From NCBI RefSeq assembly GCF_014297445.1, contig NZ_JACORU010000013.1, positions 94,934 to 158,933 of the forward strand: DNA of 64,000 nucleotides, given 5' to 3'. A program made the position numbers and the translations under genes. Under the pieces are notes generated by a model that was given only the letters and a program-made list of their open reading frames with translations, was not told the DNA's origin and did no database searches. Source of the stretch: Ramlibacter albus. GTDB lineage: Bacteria > Pseudomonadota > Gammaproteobacteria > Burkholderiales > Burkholderiaceae_C. This document shows positions 8,364 through 17,396 of this stretch, in pieces (the stretch's first letter is position 1; each line of letters starts with the position of its first letter).

Positions 8364-9032
8364 TCAGGCGAACAGCATGTTGAACGGGGTCATCACAAGG
8401 TTGATGAGCCAATAGCCCAGCTCCATCAGCGGCAGCATCCACAGCTTGCTCACCACGCCCGCGATGACCAGGCCCATGACGATGAAGAAGCCCCACGGCT
8501 CCACGCGCGCGAGCGCGTACGCGGCGCGGTGCGGCAGCAGGCCGACGAGCACGCGCCCGCCGTCCAGCGGCGGCAGCGGGAAGAGGTTGAACGCCCACAT
8601 CACCAGGTTGGTCAGGATGCCGGCCTTGGCCATGCCGAGGAAGAAGCGCTCGTTGATGCCGAAGCCGACCATCAGCGCGTAGAGCACGGCCCAGAGGATG
8701 GCCTGGATGAAGTTGGAGGCGGGGCCCGCGAGCGCCACCCAGATCATGTCGCGCTTGGGGTGGCGCAGCTGGCTGAAATTGACAGGCACGGGCTTGGCGT
8801 AGCCGAACACGAACGCGCCCGCGGTGGCGAAGTAAAGCAGCAGCGGCATCGCGATCGTGCCGATCGGGTCGATGTGCTTCATCGGGTTGAGCGTGATGCG
8901 GCCTTCGGCATAGGCGGTGTTGTCGCCGAAGTGCCGGGCCACGTAGCCGTGCGCGGCCTCGTGCAGGGTGATCGCGAAGATCACCGGGATCGCGTAGATC
9001 GCGACGGTTTGTATGAGGTTGCTGATGTCCAC
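8364..9032 (-). CDS. Site-2-protease family (M50) membrane metalloprotease
   Basis: 222 residues from GTG 9032. The zinc motif HEAAHGYVARHFGD (about residue 24) lies in the first hydrophobic segments, and the second conserved site, NLFPLPPLDGGRVL, is near residue 160; further hydrophobic helices follow. This short form without PDZ domains (YwhC-like) is widespread, but its substrates are mostly unknown. The frame is open 38 codons further upstream, but that overlaps the Sua5-type gene; the GTG sits 13 bases after that gene's stop. Neighbouring trpS follows with a 1-base gap. Confidence 0.88.
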   Translation of the reverse strand: MDISNLIQTVAIYAIPVIFAITLHEAAHGYVARHFGDNTAYAEGRITLNPMKHIDPIGTIAMPLLLYFATAGAFVFGYAKPVPVNFSQLRHPKRDMIWVALAGPASNFIQAILWAVLYALMVGFGINERFFLGMAKAGILTNLVMWAFNLFPLPPLDGGRVLVGLLPHRAAYALARVEPWGFFIVMGLVIAGVVSKLWMLPLMELGYWLINLVMTPFNMLFA

Positions 9033-9045
9033 CCAGCTGATTGTC

Positions 9046-9681
9046 TCAGAGCCCCAATGCCTCCCAGTCGCCACGGCCCTTTCGCAGCAGTACCGCGTCG
9101 CCACCCGTGCCCATCGGGGTGAGGTCCACCACCGTCGTCGGCTCATCGGGGCAGGGCCCGGCGCCGATCACGCCGGCCAGCTGGTGCTGCAGGCGCCGGC
9201 GGATTTCCTCGGGGTCGTTGATCGGCTTCATGTCGAACGGGTCGAGCAGCGTGGTGGCGAGCAGCGGCGCGCCATGCACGGCGATCAGCTCCTGCAGCAC
9301 GACGTGGTCCGGCACGCGCAGGCCGATGGTCTTGCGCTGCGGGTGGCTCACGCGGCGCGGCACCTCGCGCGTGGCTTCGAGGATGAAGGTGTAGGGGCCG
9401 GGCGTCGCCGACTTGAGCAAACGGTACTGCTTGTTGTCCACGCGCGCGTAGTTGGCCAGCTCGCTCAGGTCGCGGCACAACAGCGTGAGGTGGTGCTTCT
9501 CGTCCACCCGGCGGATCTCGCGCAGCCGGTCGGCCGCGGCCTTGTCGTCGAGGTGGCACGCGACGGCGTAGCTCGAATCCGTGGGCACGGCCAGCACGCC
9601 GCCCTTGTCCAGCAAGGCGGCGGCCTGCTTCAGCAGCCGCACTTGCGGGTTGGCGGGGTGGATGTCGAAGTACTGGGCCAT
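9046..9681 (-). CDS. Sua5/YciO/YrdC-family protein (threonylcarbamoyl-AMP synthase-like)
   Basis: 211 residues from ATG 9681 (MAQYFDIHPANPQ); an ATG 16 codons upstream gives an unlikely N-terminus. The fold is marked by GGVLAVPTDSSYAVAC, the KHHLTLLCRDLSEL segment (K-x-R-nucleotide loop), and the S-A-T-P-G-P-Y-T-F-I-L run. TsaC/Sua5 make the threonylcarbamoyl-AMP used for t6A at position 37 of tRNAs. The protein resembles the YciO branch (length near 210), which may have a related but distinct role, so I leave the symbol blank. Confidence 0.85.
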   Translation of the reverse strand: MAQYFDIHPANPQVRLLKQAAALLDKGGVLAVPTDSSYAVACHLDDKAAADRLREIRRVDEKHHLTLLCRDLSELANYARVDNKQYRLLKSATPGPYTFILEATREVPRRVSHPQRKTIGLRVPDHVVLQELIAVHGAPLLATTLLDPFDMKPINDPEEIRRRLQHQLAGVIGAGPCPDEPTTVVDLTPMGTGGDAVLLRKGRGDWEALGL

Positions 9682-9685
9682 GGCG

Positions 9686-10564
9686 TCACGCGAACCGCCG
9701 ATTTTCGCGCACCGTGAGCCAGGCGCCACCCGCGCCGCAGATCGCGATGAGCACCATGCCGAACATGGACCAGCCGTCGGGCAGGTGCTTGAACACGAGC
9801 CAGCCGCCGAGCATGCTGAAGGCGATCTGCGAATACAGGTACGGCGTGAGCGCGCTCGCCGGCGCCTTGTGGTACGCCAGCACCAGCAGGAAGTGGCCCA
9901 CCGTGCCCATGAGGCCCATGAAGCCGAGCCCGGCCCACAGCCACGGGTCGGGGAGCTGGGTCCAGACGAAGGGCAGCCCCAGCGTCGCGATCAGCGTGCC
10001 GGTCCAGCCGGTGTAGAGGTGTGTCGTCAGCGGGTCTTCGGTGCGCGCGAGCTGGCTCGTGATCACCTGGAACCAGGTGTTGCTCGCCACCAGCACCAGC
10101 GGCAGCAGGCTGGCCCAGGTGAAGGCCTCGCCGCCGGGGCGGATGATGATCAGCGTGCCGACGAAGCCGCCGGCCACCAGCGCCCAGCGCGTGGGCGACA
10201 CGTGCTCCTTCAGGCGCGTCGCGGCCATCAGCGTGACGGCCAGCGGGGTGATCATCACGATCGCGGTGAACTCGCCCACCGGCATGAAGCGCAGCGAGGC
10301 GAACGCGAGCAGGCTCGACACCAAGAGCAGCACGCCGCGCAGCAGCTGGAAGGGCAGGTGCTGGGTGCGCAGCACGCGCTTGCCGCGCAGGGGAATGACG
10401 ACGGCCGTGGTGGCCAGCGCCTGGAACGCGTAGCGGAACCACAGTGCCATCAGCAATGGCACGAACGGGCTGACGGCCTTGGTGGTGGTGTCGAGGGCGG
10501 AGAAGCACGCGCAGGCGCCGATGGCGAGGCCGATGCCCGCCAGCACCTTGTGGTGGACCGTCAC
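9686..10564 (-). CDS. EamA/DMT-family transporter
   Basis: 292 residues from GTG 10564, which overlaps the stop of the preceding PHP gene as GTGA. About ten hydrophobic helices in two EamA halves: first half with FRYAFQALATTAVV and MPVGEFTAIVMITPLAVTL, second with the GLMGTVGHFLLVLAYHKAPA motif. These are inner-membrane drug/metabolite exporters; the substrate is not evident. Frame extension beyond 10564 overlaps the PHP gene and is ignored. A similar DMT gene lies at 26765. Confidence 0.85.
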   Translation of the reverse strand: MTVHHKVLAGIGLAIGACACFSALDTTTKAVSPFVPLLMALWFRYAFQALATTAVVIPLRGKRVLRTQHLPFQLLRGVLLLVSSLLAFASLRFMPVGEFTAIVMITPLAVTLMAATRLKEHVSPTRWALVAGGFVGTLIIIRPGGEAFTWASLLPLVLVASNTWFQVITSQLARTEDPLTTHLYTGWTGTLIATLGLPFVWTQLPDPWLWAGLGFMGLMGTVGHFLLVLAYHKAPASALTPYLYSQIAFSMLGGWLVFKHLPDGWSMFGMVLIAICGAGGAWLTVRENRRFA

Positions 10565-11412
10565 TGGATGCGGTCGGCCAGCAGCTCCCACACCGGCGTG
10601 AGCTCGCCGGGCAGGAAGGGCAGCTGGCCCAGGTCGGTGTGGCTCTCGCCGGGGCTGTGGAAGTCGCTGCCGCGCGAGGCCGCGAGACCGAACTCCTTGG
10701 CGACGTCGGCGTACTTCACGTACTCCGCCGCCGTATGGCTGCCCGTGACCACCTCCACGCCCTGGCCGCCATGGGCCTTGAACTCGTGGAAGAGCGCGTA
10801 TTCCTCGTTGGCGGTGAACTTGTAGCGGGCCGGGTGCGCGACCACCGCGATGCCGCCGGCCTGCGTGATCCACGCCACCGCGTCCTTCAGGTTCGCCCAG
10901 CGGTGCGGCACGAAGCCGGGCTTGCCTTCGGTGAGGTAGCGGCGGAACACCTCGTTGGTGTCCTTGCAAACGCCCGTCTCGACAAGGAAGCGCGCGAAGT
11001 GCGTGCGCGAGATGAGCGCGGGGTTGCCCACGTACTTCAGCGCGCCTTCGTAGGCGTCCTTGATGCCCACTTGCGCGAGCCCCTCGGCGATCTCCTTGGC
11101 GCGCGGGCCGCGGCCGTCGCGCGTCTGCAGCAGGCCTTCGTGCATGCGCTCGTCGTCGGCGTCGAAGCCCAGGCCGACGATGTGCACCGTCTCGCCCGCG
11201 AAGGTGACGGAGATCTCGGTGCCGGTGAGGTATTTGAGGCCGTTCGCATGCGCCGCCGCCAAGGCCCGCTTCTGGCCGCCGATCTCGTCATGGTCGGTCA
11301 GCGCCCACAGCTCCACCCCGTTGGCGGCCGCGCGTGCGGCCAGGTCCTCCGGCGTCAGCGTGCCGTCGGAGACCACGGAGTGGCAATGCAGGTCGGCGTT
11401 GAGGATGGCCAC
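10561..11412 (-). CDS. PHP-domain phosphoesterase (RNase AM / nucleoside 3',5'-bisphosphatase type)
   Basis: 283 residues from GTG 11412. Metal-binding motifs of the PHP fold are clear: DLHCHSVVSDGTLTPEDLA (8-26), ALTDHDEIGG (37-46), the GTEISV glutamate, and the C-terminal SRGSDFHSPGE. The family (Rnm/TrpH/YciV) hydrolyses 3',5'-nucleoside bisphosphates and trims RNA 5' ends. It heads a tight cluster with the DMT exporter (GTGA overlap). The GTG is preceded by a modest TCAGGG ribosome site. Confidence 0.88.
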   Translation of the reverse strand: MAILNADLHCHSVVSDGTLTPEDLAARAAANGVELWALTDHDEIGGQKRALAAAHANGLKYLTGTEISVTFAGETVHIVGLGFDADDERMHEGLLQTRDGRGPRAKEIAEGLAQVGIKDAYEGALKYVGNPALISRTHFARFLVETGVCKDTNEVFRRYLTEGKPGFVPHRWANLKDAVAWITQAGGIAVVAHPARYKFTANEEYALFHEFKAHGGQGVEVVTGSHTAAEYVKYADVAKEFGLAASRGSDFHSPGESHTDLGQLPFLPGELTPVWELLADRIQ

Positions 11413-11431
11413 GCCCTGATTCTGTCATGCC

Positions 11432-12076
11432 TCAGTTCAGGGCGCCCGCCTGCCGCACGATGTCGTGGCCGGTCGCAAGGGCACACTCGATGCACGCCTT
11501 GAGGCCCTCCACCAGCTCGGCGAGCGGCATCGAGGGCTGGCCCTGCTCCGGCAGCCAGGGCACGTGGATGAGGCCGGCGCGCACGTCGCGCAGGGCCGGG
11601 TCGGTCTCCAGCTCGTGCATGAGGCCGTAGAACAGGTGGTTGCAGACGAAGGTGCCCGCGGTCTGGGACACTTCCGCGTGGATGCCGCGAAGCTGCAGCT
11701 CGGTGAGCATGGCCTTGATCGGCAGCCGCGTGAAATAGGCCGCGGGGCCACCGGGCACCACGGGCGTATCCACCGGTTGCGCGCCGCTGTTGTCGGGGAT
11801 GCGCGCGTCGTTCACGTTGATGGCCACGCGCTCGAGCGAGATCGCCGCTCGTCCGCCCGCCTGCCCGGTGGCCAGGACCAGCGTAGGCTTGTGCTGTCGC
11901 AACAAGTCGCGCATCGCTTGCAGGGCGGCGCCGAAGACGGTGGGAACCTGTGCACCTATGACTTCATGCCCGGCTACAGTGGTGCCGTGCAGGGCGGCCA
12001 CGGCCATCCAGCTGGGGTTGACGGCCTGCCCGCCGAACGGGTCGAAACCCGTGAGGAGAACGCGCTTTCGGGGCAT
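11432..12076 (-). CDS. pcp: Pyroglutamyl-peptidase I
   Basis: 214 residues, the standard length. This cytoplasmic C15 cysteine peptidase removes N-terminal pyroglutamate. The N-terminal LLTGFDPFGG motif, the catalytic Glu in SLERVAINVNDARIPDN, the nucleophile in TAGTFVCNHLFYG and the closing His in GLIHVPWLPEQ are all visible. It is divergent from the zinc protease gene, with 27 bases between the two starts, so their promoters must overlap each other's coding DNA. ATG 12076 begins the conserved MPRKRVLLTGFDPFGG. Confidence 0.93.
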   Translation of the reverse strand: MPRKRVLLTGFDPFGGQAVNPSWMAVAALHGTTVAGHEVIGAQVPTVFGAALQAMRDLLRQHKPTLVLATGQAGGRAAISLERVAINVNDARIPDNSGAQPVDTPVVPGGPAAYFTRLPIKAMLTELQLRGIHAEVSQTAGTFVCNHLFYGLMHELETDPALRDVRAGLIHVPWLPEQGQPSMPLAELVEGLKACIECALATGHDIVRQAGALN

Positions 12077-12103
12077 GCCGGCACTTTAAAGGAGAGACAC
12101 ACC

Positions 12104-12964
12104 ATGCGCTGGGAAGGCAACCGGGAATCGGGCAACGTCGAGGACATGCGCAGCGGCGGCGGGGGCTTCGGCATCGGCGGCGGCACCATCGGCATCGGCA
12201 CGATCGTCATCGCGCTGATCGGGGGCGCCATCTTCGGCATCAACCCGCTCACCATCCTCGGCGTGCTGTCGGGCGGCGGGGCGCCGCAGCAGCAGGAGGC
12301 GCATGCGCCTCCGGCCAACGACGTGCAGGCGAAATTCGTCTCGACCGTGCTGGCCAACACCGAGGACGTGTGGAAGGAGCTGTTCGCCAAGGGCGGGGCC
12401 ACCTACCAGGAGCCCAAGCTCGTGCTCTTCCGCGGCGCGGTGCGCACGGGTTGCGGCGCGGGGCAGGCGGCCATGGGCCCGTTCTACTGCCCGGCGGACC
12501 GGAAGGTCTACATCGACCTGGGCTTCTACGACGTGCTGAGCCAGCGCCTGGGCGCACCGGGCGAGTTCGCCCGCGCGTACGTGATCGCGCACGAGGTCGG
12601 GCACCACGTGCAGAACCTGCTGGGCGTGTCCGAGCGCGCCGAGCAGCTTCGTGCCCGCGCGGGCAGCGAGGCGCAGGCCAATGCGATCTCCGTGCGCGTG
12701 GAACTGCAGGCGGATTGCTATGCCGGCATCTGGGCGCACTACTCCCAGCAGTCCAAGCAGTGGCTGGAGCCGGGCGACATCGAGGCCGCGATGAACGCCG
12801 CGCAAAAGATCGGCGACGACACGCTGTCGCGGTCCTCGGGCCGCGCCGCCGTGCCGGAAAGCTTCACCCACGGCAGCAGCGAACAGCGCGTGCGCTGGTT
12901 CAACACCGGGTGGAAGACGGGCAACATCAAGGCTTGCGACACCTTCAGCACGCGCAGCCTGTAG
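12104..12964 (+). CDS. YpfJ-family putative neutral zinc metallopeptidase
   Basis: 286 residues from ATG 12104, with a strong AAAGGAGAG ribosome site. A short N-terminal stretch (MRWEGNRESGNVEDMR) is followed by a Gly-rich segment and one membrane helix (IGIGTIVIALIGGAIFGI). The catalytic region has AYVIAHEVGHHVQNLLG (zinc HExxH) and the downstream ELQADCYAGIWAH with a third ligand. Members are anchored in the inner membrane; substrates are not established. Confidence 0.88.
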   Translation: MRWEGNRESGNVEDMRSGGGGFGIGGGTIGIGTIVIALIGGAIFGINPLTILGVLSGGGAPQQQEAHAPPANDVQAKFVSTVLANTEDVWKELFAKGGATYQEPKLVLFRGAVRTGCGAGQAAMGPFYCPADRKVYIDLGFYDVLSQRLGAPGEFARAYVIAHEVGHHVQNLLGVSERAEQLRARAGSEAQANAISVRVELQADCYAGIWAHYSQQSKQWLEPGDIEAAMNAAQKIGDDTLSRSSGRAAVPESFTHGSSEQRVRWFNTGWKTGNIKACDTFSTRSL

Positions 12965-12992
12965 CTACTCCGGGTTAGTTGTTTCAAGCGCC

Positions 12993-13020
12993 CGCCTTGT
13001 CGTAGTGCGACAATGGCGGG
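12993..13020 (+). promoter_or_regulatory. Hairpin in the rhlE leader that includes the SD-like bases
   Basis: Bases CCGCC-TTGTCG pair with CGACAA-(T)-GGCGG, an 11-bp stem with one bulged T and a 5-base loop, ending 7 bases before the rhlE ATG. The only Shine-Dalgarno-like run, GGCGG at 13016-13020, is in the 3' arm. It may act on translation of the helicase, or end transcription of the upstream protease gene, although no T-tract follows. TTGTCG-N5-CGACAA could also be a protein operator. Confidence 0.45.
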
Positions 13021-13027
13021 TTGACCT

Positions 13028-14431
13028 ATGACCGCATCCTTCTCCAACCTCTCGCTGGCTGAGCCGCTGGCACGTGCCGTGGCCGAAATGGGCTACGAGA
13101 CGATGACGCCGATCCAGGCGCAGGCGATCCCCGTGGTGCTCGCCGGCCGCGACGTGATGGGCGCCGCGCAGACGGGCACCGGCAAGACGGCCGCCTTCTC
13201 GCTGCCGCTGCTGCAGCGCATGCTCAAGCACGAGAACACCTCCACCTCGCCCGCGCGGCACCCCGTGCGCGCGCTGGTGCTGCTGCCCACGCGCGAGCTC
13301 GCGGACCAGGTGGCGCAGCAGGTGAAGCTCTACTCCAAGTACACCAACCTGCGCAGCGCGGTGGTGTTCGGCGGCATGGACATGAAGCCGCAGACGGCCG
13401 AGCTGAAGAAGGGCGTGGAAGTGCTCGTCGCCACGCCGGGCCGCCTGCTGGACCACATCGAAGCCAAGAACGCCGTGCTCAACCAGGTGGAGTACGTGGT
13501 GCTCGACGAGGCGGACCGCATGCTGGACATCGGCTTCCTGCCGGACCTGCAGCGCATCCTGTCGTACCTGCCCAAGCAGCGCACCACGCTGCTGTTCTCC
13601 GCGACTTTCTCGCCCGAGATCAAGCGGCTGGCCAACAGCTACCTGAACGACCCGGTGACGATCGAAGTGGCGCGGCCCAATGCGACCGCCTCCACCGTCG
13701 AACAGCACTTCTTCAGCGTGCTGGAGGACGACAAGCGCCGCGCGCTCAAGCAGGTGATCCGCCAGCGCGGCATCACGCAGGCCTTCGTGTTCGTCAACAG
13801 CAAGCTCGGTTGCGCGCGCCTCGCGCGTTCGCTGGAGCGCGACGGCCTCAAGGCCGTGGCGATGCACGGCGACAAGAGCCAGGACGAGCGCCTCAAGGCG
13901 CTCGATGCTTTCAAGCGGGGCGAGGTCGACCTGCTGGTGGCCACCGACGTCGCGGCGCGCGGCCTCGACATCAAGGACGTGCCGGCGGTGTTCAACTACG
14001 ACGTGCCGTTCAACGCCGAGGACTACGTGCACCGCATCGGCCGCACGGGCCGCGCGGGCGCGACGGGCAATGCGATCACGCTGGTCACGCGCGACGACAC
14101 GCGCCTGGTGAGCGACATCGAGAAGCTGCTGAAGAAGAAGTTCGAGATCGAGCCGATCGAGTTCGACGAGGAGCGCCCGCGCGGGCGCATCAACGACGGG
14201 CGCCGCTTCTACCGCGAGGTGGAGGAGAAGGGCGACCCGCGCGACTACCTCGACAAGCGCGCCGAGCCGCGCAACGTGGCGCCGCCGAAGGACCCGTTCT
14301 TCGACCAGCCGTACGAGACCCCCGAGCGCGAAGCCGCGCCCACGTGGGAAGCGGCGCAGAAGCCGGCGCGCGTGTCGGCGAACATCAAGCCGAAGCGCAA
14401 GGTGGCGGCGCTGTTCAAGTCGGCGTCCTGA
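13028..14431 (+). CDS. rhlE: DEAD-box ATP-dependent RNA helicase RhlE
   Basis: 467 residues. Helicase motifs in order: Q-motif region with YETMTPIQAQAIP, motif I AQTGTGKT, Ia PTRELADQV, GG, TPGRLLDH, motif II VLDEADRML, III SAT, then domain 2 with FVFVNSK, ATDVAARGLDI and HRIGRTGRAG. The C-terminal tail of about 90 residues is basic and acidic mixed, with KPKRKVAALFK at the end, as in RhlE proteins. These unwind short RNA duplexes in ribosome assembly and RNA decay. The stop codon directly abuts that of the convergent apaH. Confidence 0.93.
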   Translation: MTASFSNLSLAEPLARAVAEMGYETMTPIQAQAIPVVLAGRDVMGAAQTGTGKTAAFSLPLLQRMLKHENTSTSPARHPVRALVLLPTRELADQVAQQVKLYSKYTNLRSAVVFGGMDMKPQTAELKKGVEVLVATPGRLLDHIEAKNAVLNQVEYVVLDEADRMLDIGFLPDLQRILSYLPKQRTTLLFSATFSPEIKRLANSYLNDPVTIEVARPNATASTVEQHFFSVLEDDKRRALKQVIRQRGITQAFVFVNSKLGCARLARSLERDGLKAVAMHGDKSQDERLKALDAFKRGEVDLLVATDVAARGLDIKDVPAVFNYDVPFNAEDYVHRIGRTGRAGATGNAITLVTRDDTRLVSDIEKLLKKKFEIEPIEFDEERPRGRINDGRRFYREVEEKGDPRDYLDKRAEPRNVAPPKDPFFDQPYETPEREAAPTWEAAQKPARVSANIKPKRKVAALFKSAS

Positions 14432-15253
14432 TCACTCGCCGGGCGCCTGTGCCTGCTCGCAGTTCACCTGCAGCAGGCGGTCGGTGCCGATCTCCAGCGC
14501 ACTGAGGCAACCGCCCCACACGCACCCCGTGTCCAGCGACACGATGTCGGGCCGGTTCAGGTACCCCAACGTGGACCAGTGACCGAATGCGATGCGCACG
14601 TTGGCGGTCTTGCGCCCCGGCACGTCGAACCACGGCAGGTAACCCGCGGGCGCGGCGGCCAACCCCCCGCTCGCCTTGAGGTCCATGCGGCCTTCCGGCG
14701 TGCAGAAACGCAACCGCGTCAGCGCATTCACGATCACGCGCAGCCGCGCCGGCCCCTCGAGCGAGTCGTCCCACTGCGCGGGCTCGTTGCCGTACATCAA
14801 TGGCAGGAAAGCCGCGAGCTCGGGCCCGCGCAGCACGGCCTCCACTTCGGCCGCAAGCGACAGCACCTGCTCCAGCGACCACTGCGGCAACACACCGCCA
14901 TGCACCATCAGCAAGCCATGCGCATGGATCGCCATGTCCTGCTGCCGCAGCCATGCGAGCATCGCTTCACGGTCGGCCGCCTGCAGCACCGAATCCATCG
15001 TGTCGTTGCGATGCGGCGGCCGCACGCCGTGCGCCACCGCCAGCAGGCTCAGGTCGTGATTGCCGAGCAGGCATTTCGCGGCGCCGCCATACGCCATCAG
15101 CCGTCGCACGACAGCCGCCGACTCGGGCCCGCGGTTCACGAGGTCACCGAGCATGTACACCGTGTCGCGGCTCGGCGAAAAGCCGATCTCCGCCAGCAGC
15201 CGCCCGAGCGCGCCGTCGCAGCCCTGCACGTCGCCGATCAGGTAGTTGGGCAT
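14432..15253 (-). CDS. apaH: Symmetrical bis(5'-nucleosyl)-tetraphosphatase
   Basis: 273 residues from ATG 15253 (MPNYLIGDVQGC); upstream frame continuation is not family-like. Splits Ap4A into two ADP. Metallophosphatase motifs: GDVQGC, YMLGDLVNRGPES, LLGNHDLSLLAV and VHGGVLPQW; the C-terminal FGHWSTLGYLNRPDIVSLDT segment is ApaH-specific. It converges on rhlE with directly adjacent stop codons. Divergent from the CorC-like gene by 62 bases. Confidence 0.95.
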   Translation of the reverse strand: MPNYLIGDVQGCDGALGRLLAEIGFSPSRDTVYMLGDLVNRGPESAAVVRRLMAYGGAAKCLLGNHDLSLLAVAHGVRPPHRNDTMDSVLQAADREAMLAWLRQQDMAIHAHGLLMVHGGVLPQWSLEQVLSLAAEVEAVLRGPELAAFLPLMYGNEPAQWDDSLEGPARLRVIVNALTRLRFCTPEGRMDLKASGGLAAAPAGYLPWFDVPGRKTANVRIAFGHWSTLGYLNRPDIVSLDTGCVWGGCLSALEIGTDRLLQVNCEQAQAPGE

Positions 15254-15315
15254 CGGGGTCCTGCGGCTGGGATACAGTGCGGCATCACCCGATTCTGTCC
15301 GATCCACCGCCCGCA

Positions 15316-16623
15316 ATGGATTTCCTGCTGATCGCGCTGCTCACCTTGCTGAACGGGGCGTTCGCCATGTCGGAGATGTCGCTGGCGGCCAGCCGCAAGG
15401 CACGCCTGGGGGCGATGGCCGAAAGCGGCGACAAGGGCGCCGCCGCGGCGATGGAGCTGATGGAGCACCCCACGCGCTTCCTCTCCACCGTGCAGGTGGG
15501 CATCACCTCCATCGGCATGCTCAACGGCATCGTGGGCGAGGCGGCGTTCAGCGACGACCTCGCGAAGTGGCTCGCGAGCTTCGGGCTCGCGCCGAAGGCG
15601 TCGGGCATCGCGGCCACCTTCATCGTGGTGGTCTGCATCACCTACGTGACGATCATCTTCGGCGAGCTGGTGCCCAAGCGCATCGGCCAGCTCTACCCCG
15701 AGCAGGTGGCCCGCTGGATGGCCAAGCCCATGGGCTGGGTGGCCAAGGGCGCAGCGCCCTTCGTGAAGCTGCTGTCCGCGTCCACGAGCGCCGTGCTGAA
15801 GCTGCTGCGCATCGACACCACGCAGTCGCGCGGCATGACCGAAGAGGAGATCGCGCACAGCCTGGAGGAAGGCGTGGACGCCGGCGTGATCGAGGAGCAC
15901 GAGCACCAGATGGTGCGCAACGTGTTCCACCTCGACGACCGGCCGCTCACCTCCATGATGGTCCCGCGCGGCGACATCACCTGGTTCGACATCAACACGC
16001 CCGTTGCCGATTGCCTGAAGCGCGCCGGCCAGGACGAGGAGGCGCACTCCTGGTACCCGGTGTGCCGCGGCTCGCTCGACGACGTGGTGGGCGTGGTGAG
16101 CATCGCCAAGCTGCTCGCCCTGGGGCCCACGACGGAGGGCACGGTGGAGCCGCACGTCCAGCCGGCGCTCTTCGTGCCCGAAACGCTCACCGGCATGGAA
16201 CTGCTGGAGCAGTTCCGCATGCGCGCCGCTCGCATGGTGTTCGTGGTGGACGAATACGGCGTGGTGCAGGGCCTGATGACGCCGCACGACCTGCTCGAGG
16301 CGATCACCGGCGAGCTGCAGCCCGAGGCCCACATCGAGGCCTGGGCGACGCGCCGCGAGGACGGCAGCTGGCTGCTGGACGGCCTGATGCCCGTGGCGGA
16401 GCTCAAGGCCCGCCTGGAGATCAAGGAGTTGCCGGAAGAGGACAAGGGGCGGTACAACACGCTCGCGGGCCTGCTGATGGCGGTGACGGGGCGGCTGCCC
16501 ACGACGGGCGAGCGCATCGACTGCGGCGAGTGGACCTTCGAGGTGGTGGACCTGGACGGCAAGCGCATCGACAAGGTGCTGGCCGTCGCCGCCCCCAAGG
16601 ACACGAAGGCGGAACACGAGTAG
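15316..16623 (+). CDS. CNNM/DUF21 transmembrane protein with CBS pair and CorC_HlyC domain
   Basis: 435 residues from ATG 15316. DUF21 membrane domain at about 1-190, with ALLTLLNGAFAMSEMSLAASR and FGELVPKRIGQLYPE; a CBS-pair at about 205-335 (VPRGDITWFDINTP; FVVDEYGVVQGLMTPHDLLE); a CorC_HlyC transporter-associated domain at about 350-430 (DGSWLLDGLMPVAELKARL). Proteins of this type (YfjD/PaeA/MpfA-like) are linked to magnesium or cation efflux; older annotations say hemolysin. The SapC-like gene begins 11 bases after it. Confidence 0.88.
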   Translation: MDFLLIALLTLLNGAFAMSEMSLAASRKARLGAMAESGDKGAAAAMELMEHPTRFLSTVQVGITSIGMLNGIVGEAAFSDDLAKWLASFGLAPKASGIAATFIVVVCITYVTIIFGELVPKRIGQLYPEQVARWMAKPMGWVAKGAAPFVKLLSASTSAVLKLLRIDTTQSRGMTEEEIAHSLEEGVDAGVIEEHEHQMVRNVFHLDDRPLTSMMVPRGDITWFDINTPVADCLKRAGQDEEAHSWYPVCRGSLDDVVGVVSIAKLLALGPTTEGTVEPHVQPALFVPETLTGMELLEQFRMRAARMVFVVDEYGVVQGLMTPHDLLEAITGELQPEAHIEAWATRREDGSWLLDGLMPVAELKARLEIKELPEEDKGRYNTLAGLLMAVTGRLPTTGERIDCGEWTFEVVDLDGKRIDKVLAVAAPKDTKAEHE

Positions 16624-16634
16624 AGGAGCTGGGG

Positions 16635-17396
16635 ATGTCGGACACCATGTACTACGAGAAGCCGGTCCTGCTGGACCGCGACAAGCACCGCAAGCGGCGG
16701 GTGAAGCAGAGCAACAGCTTCGTGTTCGCCAAGAAGGCCAATTCGCTCTACGTCGCGGGCGTGGAGTTCAACGAGGCGTGCAAGGAATACGCGATCGTGT
16801 TCACGCGCGGCGGCAACGGCAAGATCGTGCCGGTCGTCATGCTGGGCCTGCGCGCGCGCGAGAACCTGTTCGTCGACGACGAGGACCGCTGGACCGGCAA
16901 GTACATCCCGGCCTTCGTGCGCCGCTACCCCTTCGTGCTGGCGGAGCTGCCCGGGCAGGCCATGGGCGTGTGCATCGACGAAGCGTTCGCCGGCCTGAAC
17001 GACAAGGAAGGCGAGGCGCTCTTCGACGGCAAGGGCAACAACACGCCCTTCCTGCAGAACGCGCTGGATTTCCTGCAGCAGTACCAGCGCGAGTACCTGC
17101 GCACCGAGGTGTTCTGCCAGCGGCTGGAGCAGTCGGGCCTGCTGATGGAGATGAACGCGAAGGCCGACCTCACCGACGGCCGCAGCTTCACCGTGAGCAG
17201 CCTGATGGTGGTGGACGAGAAGAAGCTGATCGAACTGCCGGACGCGGCGGCGCTGTCGTTCTTCCGCAGCGGCGAGCTGCACCTCATTTCGATGCACCTC
17301 ACGTCGCTGTCGAACATGCGCGTGCTGGTCGACAAGATGGCGGCGCGGCAGACGCCGCTGCAGCCGGCACCCAAGCCCAAGTCGGCAAAAGCCTAG
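16635..17396 (+). CDS. SapC-family protein
   Basis: 253 residues from ATG 16635, preceded by GAGGAGCTGGGG; an in-frame ATG follows at 16647. Typical features of the SapC family (named from S-layer work, not the Sap peptide permease) are the opening MYYEKPVLLDRDKHR, FAKKANSLYVAGVEF, the ARENLFVDDEDRWTGKYIP run and the C-terminal L-P-D-A-A/ L-H-L-I-S-M-H-L-T-S-L-S-N motif. Function is not established in proteobacteria. The stop overlaps that of the convergent 112-aa gene (CTAG). Confidence 0.8.
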   Translation: MSDTMYYEKPVLLDRDKHRKRRVKQSNSFVFAKKANSLYVAGVEFNEACKEYAIVFTRGGNGKIVPVVMLGLRARENLFVDDEDRWTGKYIPAFVRRYPFVLAELPGQAMGVCIDEAFAGLNDKEGEALFDGKGNNTPFLQNALDFLQQYQREYLRTEVFCQRLEQSGLLMEMNAKADLTDGRSFTVSSLMVVDEKKLIELPDAAALSFFRSGELHLISMHLTSLSNMRVLVDKMAARQTPLQPAPKPKSAKA

